From positions 1,488,001 through 1,552,000 of the forward strand of contig JADJPU010000001.1 in assembly GCA_016713115.1 (NCBI GenBank): a DNA stretch of 64,000 bases, in the 5' to 3' direction. The DNA comes from Cellvibrionales bacterium (lineage in GTDB: Bacteria; Pseudomonadota; Gammaproteobacteria; Pseudomonadales; UBA7239). Positions 33,361 through 41,627 of this stretch are shown one piece after another (within the stretch, counting starts at the first letter, position 1; every line of letters begins with the position of its first letter). The notes below the pieces were generated by a model, which was not told where the DNA came from, searched no databases, and saw only the letters and a list, made by a program, of their open reading frames with translations. Both the position numbers and the translations under genes were made by a program.

Positions 33361-33433
33361 TTATTGAAATAAAAAAATGAGAATAAGTTAACAAATACAA
33401 ATAGATAGCCAATATTACTGTTCTGCTTGGGGT

Positions 33434-33461
33434 TTGCCCCTCGCCAGCCCTCTGGTAACAT
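33434..33461 (+). promoter_or_regulatory. Candidate lpxC promoter
   Basis: TTGCCC (33434-33439) and TAACAT (33456-33461) are 16 bases apart, about 55 bases before the lpxC ATG. The match is moderate. Nothing else was seen in the 155-base gap. Confidence 0.4.
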
Positions 33462-33515
33462 GCGGCAGCATTTTTAACCCTTGAAATCCAGCAGTTTGCA
33501 GTGGTACCCGTTTCA

Positions 33516-34433
33516 ATGATTCGTCAACGCACTCTCAAGAATACCATTCGAGCTACCGGCGTCGGTTTACACACTGGCGACAAAATTTATCTGACGCTCA
33601 AGCCAGCGCCAATTGATACCGGTATTGTGTTTCGTCGTGTGGATTTGAATCCTCCCGTTGAAATTGCCGCGCGTGCAGAAAATGTCGGTGATACCACGCT
33701 GTCTACTACTTTGATGAAAGGTGATGTGCGGGTATCAACAGTCGAGCATTTGTTGTCAGCCATGGCGGGCTTGGGTATCGACAATGCCTATGTGGAGTTG
33801 AGCGCACCTGAGGTGCCTATCATGGATGGCAGCGCAGGCCCTTTTGTTTTTTTGCTGCAGTCTGCGGGCATTGATGAGCAGGATGCACCGAAGCGCTTTA
33901 TTCGCATTAAGAAAAAAGTGGAAGTCAGTGCGGGAGATAAACAGGCAAGTTTTGAACCATTTGAAGGTTTCAAAGTTTCTTTTTCCATTGAATTTAACCA
34001 CCCTGCTTTTGATGGCCGCGATTTAACGGCTGAAATTGATTTTTCTAGTACGTCTTTTGTAAAAGATGTCAGTCGTGCGCGCACCTTCGGTTTTATGCAT
34101 GAAATTGAATACTTGCGCGGACAAGGTTTGGCGCAAGGCGGTAGTGTGGATAACGCTATCGTCATTGATGAGAGCGGCGTGTTGAACGAAGACGGATTGC
34201 GCTACGACGATGAATTTGTGAAGCACAAAGTGCTCGATGCCATCGGCGATTTGTATTTATTGGGCAACAGTTTGATTGGTGAGTTCAAAGCGCACAAATC
34301 GGGCCACGCACTGAACAATCAGCTGCTGCGAAAACTGATCGAGCAGCGCGATGCGTGGGAAGTGGTGACCTTTGAAGACGATGATGCATCGGCGCCTATT
34401 TCGTATATCAAGCCTGTTCTTGCTGGTTCGTAA
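33516..34433 (+). CDS. lpxC: UDP-3-O-acyl-N-acetylglucosamine deacetylase LpxC
   Basis: A 305-residue Zn-dependent deacetylase, first committed step of lipid A synthesis. Zinc ligands are His78 in VEHLLSAM, His237 and Asp241 in KHKVLDAIGD; the catalytic His264 is in SGHALNN. The start MIRQRTLKN at 33516 matches the family; the GTG at 33501 is ignored. In most gammaproteobacteria lpxC ends the division-wall cluster after ftsZ; here it stands after the str operon with ubiX behind it. The C-terminus, the site of FtsH-dependent turnover in E. coli, ends KPVLAGS. Confidence 0.97.
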   Translation: MIRQRTLKNTIRATGVGLHTGDKIYLTLKPAPIDTGIVFRRVDLNPPVEIAARAENVGDTTLSTTLMKGDVRVSTVEHLLSAMAGLGIDNAYVELSAPEVPIMDGSAGPFVFLLQSAGIDEQDAPKRFIRIKKKVEVSAGDKQASFEPFEGFKVSFSIEFNHPAFDGRDLTAEIDFSSTSFVKDVSRARTFGFMHEIEYLRGQGLAQGGSVDNAIVIDESGVLNEDGLRYDDEFVKHKVLDAIGDLYLLGNSLIGEFKAHKSGHALNNQLLRKLIEQRDAWEVVTFEDDDASAPISYIKPVLAGS

Positions 34434-34499
34434 TACACCGCGTATTCTGAAAAAAAGCGGTAAGCACTTAACAGTGATTTTCTTCGCGGAAGCTGCACC

Positions 34500-35117
34500 A
34501 TGGTAGATACGCTGACACCGATTACATTGGCTATGACAGGTGCATCGGGTGCTGCTTACGGCTTGCGTTTGCTCGAATGTTTATTGAAAGCGCAACGCCG
34601 TGTTTATTTCATGATTTCTGATGCAGCACGCACAGTTGTTAAAATGGAAATGGGTTTGGAATTGCCGGCCGAAATATCGACGCTGGAAAATTTTTTACTG
34701 AATCGCTTTTCAGCGCAACCCAACCAGCTCAAAGTATTTGGCAATATGGATTGGTTGGCACCACCGGCATCGGGTACGGGTGGCAAAATACCGATGATTA
34801 TTTGCCCTGCGTCTGGTGGAGTAATTTCAGCAATCGCCACCGGTGCCAGTACTAATTTGGTGCAGCGCGCGGCGGATGTCGCAATTAAAGAAAAACGCCC
34901 CTTAATTATCGTGCCACGAGAAATGCCCGCTTCGGCTATCCATTTGGAAAACCAGCTCAAGTTGGCGCATTTGGGCGCGACGATCATGCCAGCTAGCCCA
35001 GGTTTTTATCAGAATCCCCGCTCGTTGGACGACATCATCGATTTTGTTGTGGCGCGCATACTTGATCAATTGGATATTGCACATGATTTGTTGCCGCGTT
35101 GGGGAGGGGCTTCTTAA
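34500..35117 (+). CDS. ubiX: Flavin prenyltransferase UbiX
   Basis: A 205-residue enzyme that makes the prenylated FMN cofactor used by UbiD decarboxylase in ubiquinone synthesis. LAMTGASGAAYGLRLLECLL is the FMN-binding start. PPASGTGGKIPMIICPASG carries the SGT region, and KRPLIIVPREMPAS and MPASPGFYQNPRSLDDIIDF complete the pattern. The ATG at 34500 matches the family start. Its TAA overlaps the ATG of the next gene. Confidence 0.96.
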   Translation: MVDTLTPITLAMTGASGAAYGLRLLECLLKAQRRVYFMISDAARTVVKMEMGLELPAEISTLENFLLNRFSAQPNQLKVFGNMDWLAPPASGTGGKIPMIICPASGGVISAIATGASTNLVQRAADVAIKEKRPLIIVPREMPASAIHLENQLKLAHLGATIMPASPGFYQNPRSLDDIIDFVVARILDQLDIAHDLLPRWGGAS

Positions 35118-36241
35118 TGCCCCGTCTTGTTAGCCAGCGGGAATATTCTTATTGGCAAACTATATTTTTGCGCCATTGGGCGCTATTTTTTTTTCTGCTT
35201 ATTGCAGCTATCACGACGCTTATCTCAAAAGACATGCGGCAGAGTGTCAATATTCAGTTGCCGCTGTTGGGTGGGTTGTTTCTGTATGTCTTGTCGGTCG
35301 ACACGATTAATACCTCGAAAAAAATAGGCGTCGTCGTGTTGGTGTTTGTGCTGATCATGTTTGCACAGGTGGCGGCATCTTGGCGCGCTTTGTTATTGGT
35401 GGTGGATGGAGAGCCATTAAAAGCTGTTAAGGCTATGGATAGTTTTTTGTTAATCGTCCCCAACGATATTTTGGTGTTGTCAGTGGTAATGCCGTTGCTG
35501 CTGGGCATGGCATGGATGGGTGCGCGTTGGTTGCGCGTGTTGTTTGTATGTTGTTTTCTTGCGGCATTAATCGTTAGTGAAAAGTTGCAGAGCCGGCAAG
35601 CTGTTGTATTGCTATTGGCAGGGCAATTACTGGTTGTCGCGATGTTAGGTCGGCGTTGGTTTGTGCCTGCTGCGTTGTTATTGTTGATAGTCGGTATTGT
35701 GCTGGACGGTTTGTCTGGCTGGTGGTTGGCTAAAAAAATATTTTTATTTTCTCGGTCGTATGTGTGGCATGCCGCTTGGGTTATGTTTCTTGATCGGCCG
35801 TGGGTAGGGCAAGGCCCTGGGCTGTTTGGCGATGTTTATTTTGCATTTCTTGCTAAGGCGGGGTATGTATTAGATGCAATGCCGGATAGAAGACCTATGC
35901 TCTGGGCGCACAATTTGTATTTGGAACAGTTGGCGGAGCGTGGTGTCGGCGGATTGCTGAGTTTGCTGAGTTTGCTGTGTGCATCCTTGTTTTACGCATG
36001 GCGTGCGTGGAGTCAATCACACCACACATCGGCATTGCGCGGTTTGTCCGCGGGTATTTTTTCTGCAGTAGCCATGTTGGCTGTGTCAGGTATTGCTGAA
36101 GCCAGTTTGTCGCGTGTATGGGTTGCGGTATCGCTGATGTTGCTAGCTGCATTTGCTATTACGGCAGACAACATCAGCAATCAAAACGCTGCTACGGCGA
36201 TTTCCGCTCCTGCCACCACTGCTTCAAACGCTCAGGAATAA
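35117..36241 (+). CDS. O-antigen ligase-like (Wzy_C) membrane protein
   Basis: A 374-residue polytopic protein with about ten hydrophobic segments and a large periplasmic loop. The loop and following helix carry the Wzy_C-type pattern: SRSYVWHAAWVMFLDRPWVG, GQGPGLFGD and AHNLYLEQLAERGVGGLL. Such proteins are WaaL ligases, Wzy polymerases or protein glycosylation ligases, and sequence alone does not separate them. The start at 35117 overlaps the ubiX stop (TAATG), with GGGAGGGG 7 bases upstream. The last 50 bases overlap the 3' end of the RND pump gene on the other strand. No glycosyltransferase cluster is nearby. Confidence 0.8.
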   Translation: MPRLVSQREYSYWQTIFLRHWALFFFLLIAAITTLISKDMRQSVNIQLPLLGGLFLYVLSVDTINTSKKIGVVVLVFVLIMFAQVAASWRALLLVVDGEPLKAVKAMDSFLLIVPNDILVLSVVMPLLLGMAWMGARWLRVLFVCCFLAALIVSEKLQSRQAVVLLLAGQLLVVAMLGRRWFVPAALLLLIVGIVLDGLSGWWLAKKIFLFSRSYVWHAAWVMFLDRPWVGQGPGLFGDVYFAFLAKAGYVLDAMPDRRPMLWAHNLYLEQLAERGVGGLLSLLSLLCASLFYAWRAWSQSHHTSALRGLSAGIFSAVAMLAVSGIAEASLSRVWVAVSLMLLAAFAITADNISNQNAATAISAPATTASNAQE

Positions 36242-39200
36242 TCATCAACATTGGCGTGATGACGAGCGTCAAAACGGTGGCGAAAGTGAGACCGTACACC
36301 AAGGATGCTGCCAATGGCTTCCAATAATTAGCAACCATGCCGCGTGTGGTGATGTCGCGGCTGACCAAGTCGATACTGATGCCCAAAGCCAACGGCACCA
36401 ACCCCAAACCCGCAGTGATGACGGTAAGACAAACAGGACGCAGACGCTGCGCACCGGTGCGCACAGCGAGTTCGATCAAAGAGAGTTCTGGCTGACTGCG
36501 GCGCAAATGGTTGTAAGTGTCGAGCAGAATAATGTTGTTGTGCACGATAACGCCCGCTAAAGCCACGATGCCAACGCCGCCGAGAATAATGCTGAATGGT
36601 TGCCGAAAGATCATATGCCCTAGCAGCACACCGGCCGTAGACATCACAACCGACGACAGCACCAAGAAAGTTTGATAGAAACTGTTGAACTGCGCCACCA
36701 TCATGGCCAGCATCAGCAGCATGGCCAGTAAAAAAGCGATGCCAAGAAATTGAACGGATTTTTCTTCGTTTTCTTTTGCACCGCGGAAGCGCCAAGTTAC
36801 TTGTGGATTAAGCTTGGCATCGGTTTCTAACCAGTGGCGAATTTCAGAAATTTTATCGTTAGGTAAAACGCCGAGTGCTGCATTGGCATACACGGATACC
36901 ACACCGGAACCATTAAGCCTTTGCAGTTTGTTGACACGCGGTTTGGCGACGCGATCTACAAAATTGCTAAGCGGCACAGCGCCTTGCTGTGTAGTCACTG
37001 TCAGTGCATCCAATGCTTCAATATTGCGTTCTTTAACAGGGTAGCGCACACGAATATCCACCTCGTTTTCTGCGTCATCTGGGCGATACTTTCCAACTAA
37101 CACGCCGTTAGTAATTAGCTGTACAGATAATCCGGCCAAGCCGACACTGGCGCCGTAGAGTGCAGCTTGTTGGCGATCCACCTGAATTTCCCATTCGATG
37201 CCGGGTAGCGGCATGGTGTCGTCAATATCAACTAAATCTTTGATGTTTTTCTCTAGATGCTCGCGTATGCGTGCTGCTTCTACCTGCAAAATTTCTTGAT
37301 TATCTGATCGCATTTCGATTTGGATGTCTTTAGCGACAGGTGGTCCGCCTTTGAGCTTGTCAGCGAAAATACGAATGCCAGAAAGATGTGCTGTTTTTTC
37401 GCGCACCTCCCAGAAAATTTCATCGGCAGAACGCTTGCGCGTATGTGTGGATTCTAGCGTCACTAGCATATGACCAATTTCATCTTCCGATGCATTGCGT
37501 CGACCTTGTGCAGTGCCCGGTGGGTATGCGCTGGTATAAACTGAAACAACGCCGCCAATATTTCTGACGATATTTTCAACTTCCGTCACTAATGCGGCTG
37601 ATTCTTGTGCGGATAAATTGCCACGTGCACTAACATTCACTTCACCGTGCTCAGTTTCTGATTCGGTGAAGTAAACGGTTCCTACGCTCAAATGTTCGTA
37701 GGCCACAAAGATTGCAAACAAGCTAAACAAGGAAAACACAATAGAAAGGATTGGGCGGCGCAATACTTGCTCAATTAATCTGGCATACAGGCCAGTGACT
37801 CCGCCGAGTTTGCGCGGGTCATCGTGTTCTAGTGTGCGCAGTTCTTGAATGCTTTTTTCGTCAAGCTCAGCTTTGCCAAACAGTGCGCCTAGAACGGGTA
37901 GAAAGACCAACGCGAAAGTAATAGACCACGCCAATACGGCAAATACGGTGACGGGCAAAATACGCATAAAGGCCCCGTCGATACCGGGCCAAAACATCAG
38001 TGGCAAAAAAGCGCACAGTGTCGTCAACATCGAGGCTGTAGCGGGCGCGAACATGCGTACTGAAGCGGCGATATAAGCCTCGCGTGGTGATAGACCGTCA
38101 GCCATTTTGCAGTCGGCGTATTCCGCGATCACGATGGCGCCATCGACAATCATGCCGATGGCAAGCAATAGTCCAAACAGCACCATGAAGTTAAATGAAT
38201 AACCAAGAAAATAAATAACGGCGATGCCGCCTAACGAAGCAACGGGTACACCCAAGCTCACCAGCAGGGCGGAGCGTGTGCCGAGAGCCGCTACCACGAC
38301 GACTAACACCAACACTAATGCCGCAAGAATATTGCCCTGCAGTTCAGACACCATTTGCAGTGAGAACGGCGTTTGATCGAATGTGGTAACTAACTCAATG
38401 CCGGCGGGTAAATGTTTTTGTTCGGCAGCAATTAGTGCGCGTACTGCATTGGCGACTTCTATCATGTTGGCGCCAGCGCGTTTGTTAACCTCAATCGAAA
38501 TGGCTGGTTTGCCATCTACGCGTGTGATGGTGGAGGCATCTTTAAAAGTGCGGCGTACATCAGCCACATCACCCAATTTGATTACGCCATCGGATGTGGC
38601 GCGTAGCGGCAGGTTATAAAGATCTTGATAGTTTTCAATTAGGCCCGGTAGTTTTACAGAAAAGCGCCCGAGTCCGGTGTCCACTTCGCCGGCAGGCACT
38701 AATAGGTTGTTGGCGTTGACTGCATTAATTAACTCTGAGCCACTGATGCCGTAAGTTTCTAATTTGTTGCGATCGATTACGGCCTCTAATACTTCTTCCC
38801 GGTGGCCAACTAATTTTGCCTCCAATACATTGGGAATAGTTTGAATTTTTCTTTTTAGTGATTGCGCATTGTTGTAGAGCACACGCTCTTGTGCATTTTT
38901 TCCAACCAAGCTCAAGACGATGGCGGGAAACTCATCGGAGGTGATTTCTTTGATGATGGGTTCCTTTGCATCATCAGGAAATTCACCGCGCGCACGATCA
39001 ACCGCGGCACGCACATCAGCTATGGCTGCGTCTGTGTTGATGTCGTTATTAAATTCAATCACTACATTGACCATGTTTTCCATGGCGCGCGCGGTGATTT
39101 CTTTTACACCGTCTATGCTGCGCAATTCCACTTCCATAGGTTTTATTAATAGGCGTACGCCGTCTTGCGGTGAGACACCTTCTAATACCACGGTAGTTGA

Positions 39201-39338
39201 AACATACGGCGTGGCAATATTGGGGGTGACTTCAACCGGTAAATGACGGTAGGAATAAATTCCCACAATCATCAGCAGTACGAGCAAGCTGAGAGTTGTT
39301 CGGCTTCTATCAATAATGAAATTAAGAAAAGTATTCAT
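36192..39338 (-). CDS. RND-family efflux transporter permease
   Basis: A 1048-residue inner-membrane proton-driven pump with 12 predicted helices and two large periplasmic loops. The N-terminal FIIDRSRTTLSLLVLLMIVG and LPVEVTPNIATPYVSTTVVL are typical of HAE-type pumps. In helix 4 the usual Asp-Asp proton relay reads GMIVDGAIVIAEYAD, with only the first Asp; helix 10 reads IVHNNIILLDTYNHL, with Asn where AcrB has Lys940. The protein thus belongs to a subgroup with an altered relay. It overlaps the adaptor gene by one base; no outer-membrane TolC gene is adjacent. Substrates are unknown. Confidence 0.92.
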   Translation of the reverse strand: MNTFLNFIIDRSRTTLSLLVLLMIVGIYSYRHLPVEVTPNIATPYVSTTVVLEGVSPQDGVRLLIKPMEVELRSIDGVKEITARAMENMVNVVIEFNNDINTDAAIADVRAAVDRARGEFPDDAKEPIIKEITSDEFPAIVLSLVGKNAQERVLYNNAQSLKRKIQTIPNVLEAKLVGHREEVLEAVIDRNKLETYGISGSELINAVNANNLLVPAGEVDTGLGRFSVKLPGLIENYQDLYNLPLRATSDGVIKLGDVADVRRTFKDASTITRVDGKPAISIEVNKRAGANMIEVANAVRALIAAEQKHLPAGIELVTTFDQTPFSLQMVSELQGNILAALVLVLVVVVAALGTRSALLVSLGVPVASLGGIAVIYFLGYSFNFMVLFGLLLAIGMIVDGAIVIAEYADCKMADGLSPREAYIAASVRMFAPATASMLTTLCAFLPLMFWPGIDGAFMRILPVTVFAVLAWSITFALVFLPVLGALFGKAELDEKSIQELRTLEHDDPRKLGGVTGLYARLIEQVLRRPILSIVFSLFSLFAIFVAYEHLSVGTVYFTESETEHGEVNVSARGNLSAQESAALVTEVENIVRNIGGVVSVYTSAYPPGTAQGRRNASEDEIGHMLVTLESTHTRKRSADEIFWEVREKTAHLSGIRIFADKLKGGPPVAKDIQIEMRSDNQEILQVEAARIREHLEKNIKDLVDIDDTMPLPGIEWEIQVDRQQAALYGASVGLAGLSVQLITNGVLVGKYRPDDAENEVDIRVRYPVKERNIEALDALTVTTQQGAVPLSNFVDRVAKPRVNKLQRLNGSGVVSVYANAALGVLPNDKISEIRHWLETDAKLNPQVTWRFRGAKENEEKSVQFLGIAFLLAMLLMLAMMVAQFNSFYQTFLVLSSVVMSTAGVLLGHMIFRQPFSIILGGVGIVALAGVIVHNNIILLDTYNHLRRSQPELSLIELAVRTGAQRLRPVCLTVITAGLGLVPLALGISIDLVSRDITTRGMVANYWKPLAASLVYGLTFATVLTLVITPMLMIIPERLKQWWQERKSP

Positions 39339-40426
39339 TATTTCGCCTTGGTTTCGCTATCTGGTGTTGTTTCTACTTTGTCGCCATCGGCAACCATTTC
39401 TTGGCCGACCGTAATAAGTTCAATTTCGTTTGGCAAGCCGGTAATCCAAATGCCGTCTTTGCTTTCACGCACAACGCTGACATGGTGAAATTCAACACGC
39501 TGTTCAGTGTTGATAATTCGCACGCCAACTTTTCCTGCGTCATCTAACGCAAGAACAGCAGGCGTGATGCGGTGTGCCATCACTTCTTGTTGCGGAATAG
39601 TAATTTGCGCTGTGATGCCATCACGCAAATGCGTACCGGCTTCTAAAGTGGCTTCCACGCGATAGGTGCGTGTTTGTGGGTCTGCGGTGCGACCAATGAA
39701 GTTGATTTTTCCGTTGACGGTATCGCCACCGGTTGTATGTACTACGACAGGTTGATTCAGGGTCAGTGTTGCGACTTCGCGCTCGGATGCCTGTCCAGTT
39801 GCCAGCAGTGATGTTTCATCAAACAGGCGCGCACAAATAGAGCCACGCTCTAGTAACGCGCCGATTTCTGCGGGGCGATCTTCCACAAAGCCATCAAAAG
39901 GTGCGCGCATTTGGACATATTCCACATCCAGCTCTGCTGTGCGCAGTGCAGCGTGTGCGCTTTCCATTGCGGATTTGCTAGCGGCGAGTGATGTGGCAGA
40001 GAGTAGGCCGTCTTTTTGCAAACGCTGCGCGCCCTCGTAGTCGATATTGGCTTTTGCTTGCGCAGCGCGTGCTTGTGTTAGGCGCTCATTGCGACCATCG
40101 TTTGCCAATTCACACAAGATATCGCCTTTTTTGACACGCTGTCCCTTCTCAACGGGAACAGCGATAACGCGGCCACCTGTTTCAGCTTTTATTTCAACGA
40201 TGCGTTTAGCTTCGGTGCGACCACGCAACACAATTTCCACGCGTTGCTTTTCTGCAGTGAGATGAGATACGCGTACGCGCGCTACTTCGTGTTGCGGGTT
40301 GCTGTCTGTTTCGGAGACAGTTTCATTGGTTGTTTCGTGCGGGGTGCTTGTTTTGAAAACACCGGTGAACATCCATAGAGACACAAGCACAACGATCAAG
40401 CTGGCGATGAGGTAAGTTTTTTTCAA
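39338..40426 (-). CDS. RND periplasmic adaptor (HlyD/AcrA family)
   Basis: A 362-residue membrane-fusion protein. N-terminal signal anchor (ASLIVVLVSLWMFTGVF). The barrel-sandwich halves show IKAETGGRVIAVPVEKGQRV and VQMRAPFDGFVEDRPAEIG, separated by a helical hairpin (LTQARAAQAKANIDYEGAQR). The beta-barrel is around FIGRTADPQTRTYRVEATLE. It joins the inner-membrane pump to an outer-membrane channel. The stop overlaps the pump start by one base, so the two genes form an operon. The 191 bases upstream hold a CRP-type site. Confidence 0.93.
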   Translation of the reverse strand: MKKTYLIASLIVVLVSLWMFTGVFKTSTPHETTNETVSETDSNPQHEVARVRVSHLTAEKQRVEIVLRGRTEAKRIVEIKAETGGRVIAVPVEKGQRVKKGDILCELANDGRNERLTQARAAQAKANIDYEGAQRLQKDGLLSATSLAASKSAMESAHAALRTAELDVEYVQMRAPFDGFVEDRPAEIGALLERGSICARLFDETSLLATGQASEREVATLTLNQPVVVHTTGGDTVNGKINFIGRTADPQTRTYRVEATLEAGTHLRDGITAQITIPQQEVMAHRITPAVLALDDAGKVGVRIINTEQRVEFHHVSVVRESKDGIWITGLPNEIELITVGQEMVADGDKVETTPDSETKAK

Positions 40427-40579
40427 GAGTAGTGCTCCGTCTGTCTTGCGGTATGTTGCGCAGGTGGAATCGTGTAGTTATTCATGGTTATTATTGGCTG
40501 TTTGTTTTCGTGCCACTATCTGCAATTGCCGCACTGGTCTTGCGATATTGCGCTAGTGATGAAATGTAAAGTTATGGTG

Positions 40580-40595
40580 TGTGATGTGCATCACA
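40580..40595. promoter_or_regulatory. Perfect CRP/Vfr-type binding site
   Basis: TGTGATGTGCATCACA is an exact TGTGA-N6-TCACA palindrome. It lies 22 bases before the small membrane protein gene on the plus strand and about 150 bases before the adaptor gene on the minus strand. It could repress the first or control the second. Which promoter it serves is not clear from -10/-35 boxes. Confidence 0.7.
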
Positions 40596-40617
40596 CTACA
40601 GGTCATAGGAGGCCGTT

Positions 40618-40803
40618 GTGGGTACTTTCTTTATCTGCGTATTGTTGACGATTATCGCCGTATTGCTGTGGCTCAATTACCAAACGCTGGATAGCTTTAA
40701 TGAGGATCTCAAGCAGCTGCGCTTGCTGGTGGCGCACATTGAGCGGCGGGTGTCAGGCGAGCCGGTATTACCCATCGATGGCCCGACTGAGAGCAACCAG
40801 TAA
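40618..40803 (+). CDS. Unrecognised small single-pass membrane protein
   Basis: A 61-residue protein: one hydrophobic segment (FFICVLLTIIAVLLWLNY) and a charged, helical cytoplasmic or periplasmic tail with LDSFNEDLKQLRLLVAHIER. I do not recognise it. The GTG start has a strong ribosome site, AGGAGG, 5 bases upstream, which argues that it is a real gene. A perfect CRP-type palindrome lies just before that. It converges with the cNMP-binding protein gene. Confidence 0.6.
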   Translation: MGTFFICVLLTIIAVLLWLNYQTLDSFNEDLKQLRLLVAHIERRVSGEPVLPIDGPTESNQ

Positions 40804-40829
40804 GGGTTCTTTGGAACTGGCGGAGGAGG

Positions 40830-41522
40830 CTAGAGCTCTTTCGCCAAGGATGGGTTGAACTCTGTCTCTGTGTTGCCGAGTGAGAGGGCGCCAAACTCGC
40901 CGTTCCAATCCTTGAGCACTTCGGCCAGTGCAACGGCCTGCTCGTGCAAGGCGACTAACTCTTCTTTGCCGCCTTTGACCCCCATGTACATTTTGATAGC
41001 GCGACCTTTTGCCACCAATGCATGGTTAGGGTGCTGCATTTTGTAGACTTCTAATTTCCAGCGCACGCCATGCACCATGCTGCGGTAGAAAATCAGTTTT
41101 GTGTTGAGGCTGATGCCGCTGATCTCATCCAATTTCCCAAAAACGGAAAAGTCTGTGCCGAACAGTGAGATCTCTTTGCTGGCACGGTCGGCAGCCACGG
41201 TGGCATTGCGTTTGCCATCAGCCAAAATGGCTAAATCACCAAACAATTCTCCAGGCGTGATGTAGTTGATAGCCAGTGCGTTTTCGCTGGCATCATCGGC
41301 ATAGACAGCCAGTTTTCCTTTCAGTACGAAATACATCCAAGTGTCGATGCTGCCTTTTTTCATCACGATTTCGCCCGGCTCCAACTCCACGATGCGCGAG
41401 TGGCGCAACAGGATGTCGTACTGCCAAGGTTCGGATTTGGAGACATCGCGATAGAACGGAATGCTGGCCAGCAGTTTGTCTACTTTGTCGCGCGGTAGGC
41501 TGTTGATGGGTTTGATTTGCAT
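40830..41522 (-). CDS. Cyclic-nucleotide-binding domain protein without HTH
   Basis: A 230-residue protein. A CRP-like cNMP-binding beta-roll occupies about residues 30-140: VELEPGEIVMKKGSIDTWMY, YITPGELFGDLAILADGKRN (the phosphate-binding cassette with GELFGDLA followed by RNATVAA). The C-terminal 80 residues (FYRSMVHGVRWKLEVYKMQH, then KEELVALHEQAVALAEVL) are helical and show no winged-helix DNA-binding motif. It may sense cAMP or c-di-GMP and act by protein contact. The Arg in RNATVAA is compatible with cAMP binding. The start at 41522 replaces an upstream GTG-type extension. It has no obvious operon partner. Confidence 0.75.
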   Translation of the reverse strand: MQIKPINSLPRDKVDKLLASIPFYRDVSKSEPWQYDILLRHSRIVELEPGEIVMKKGSIDTWMYFVLKGKLAVYADDASENALAINYITPGELFGDLAILADGKRNATVAADRASKEISLFGTDFSVFGKLDEISGISLNTKLIFYRSMVHGVRWKLEVYKMQHPNHALVAKGRAIKMYMGVKGGKEELVALHEQAVALAEVLKDWNGEFGALSLGNTETEFNPSLAKEL

Positions 41523-41627
41523 GATGGAAGTATCGTTACCGCTGCTGAAACTGTTGCGCGTTCCAGTGTACACCAGCGCCGCAGTTTTTGAATCGCGTCG
41601 AGCACATATCCCATGAAATTGGCTGGT

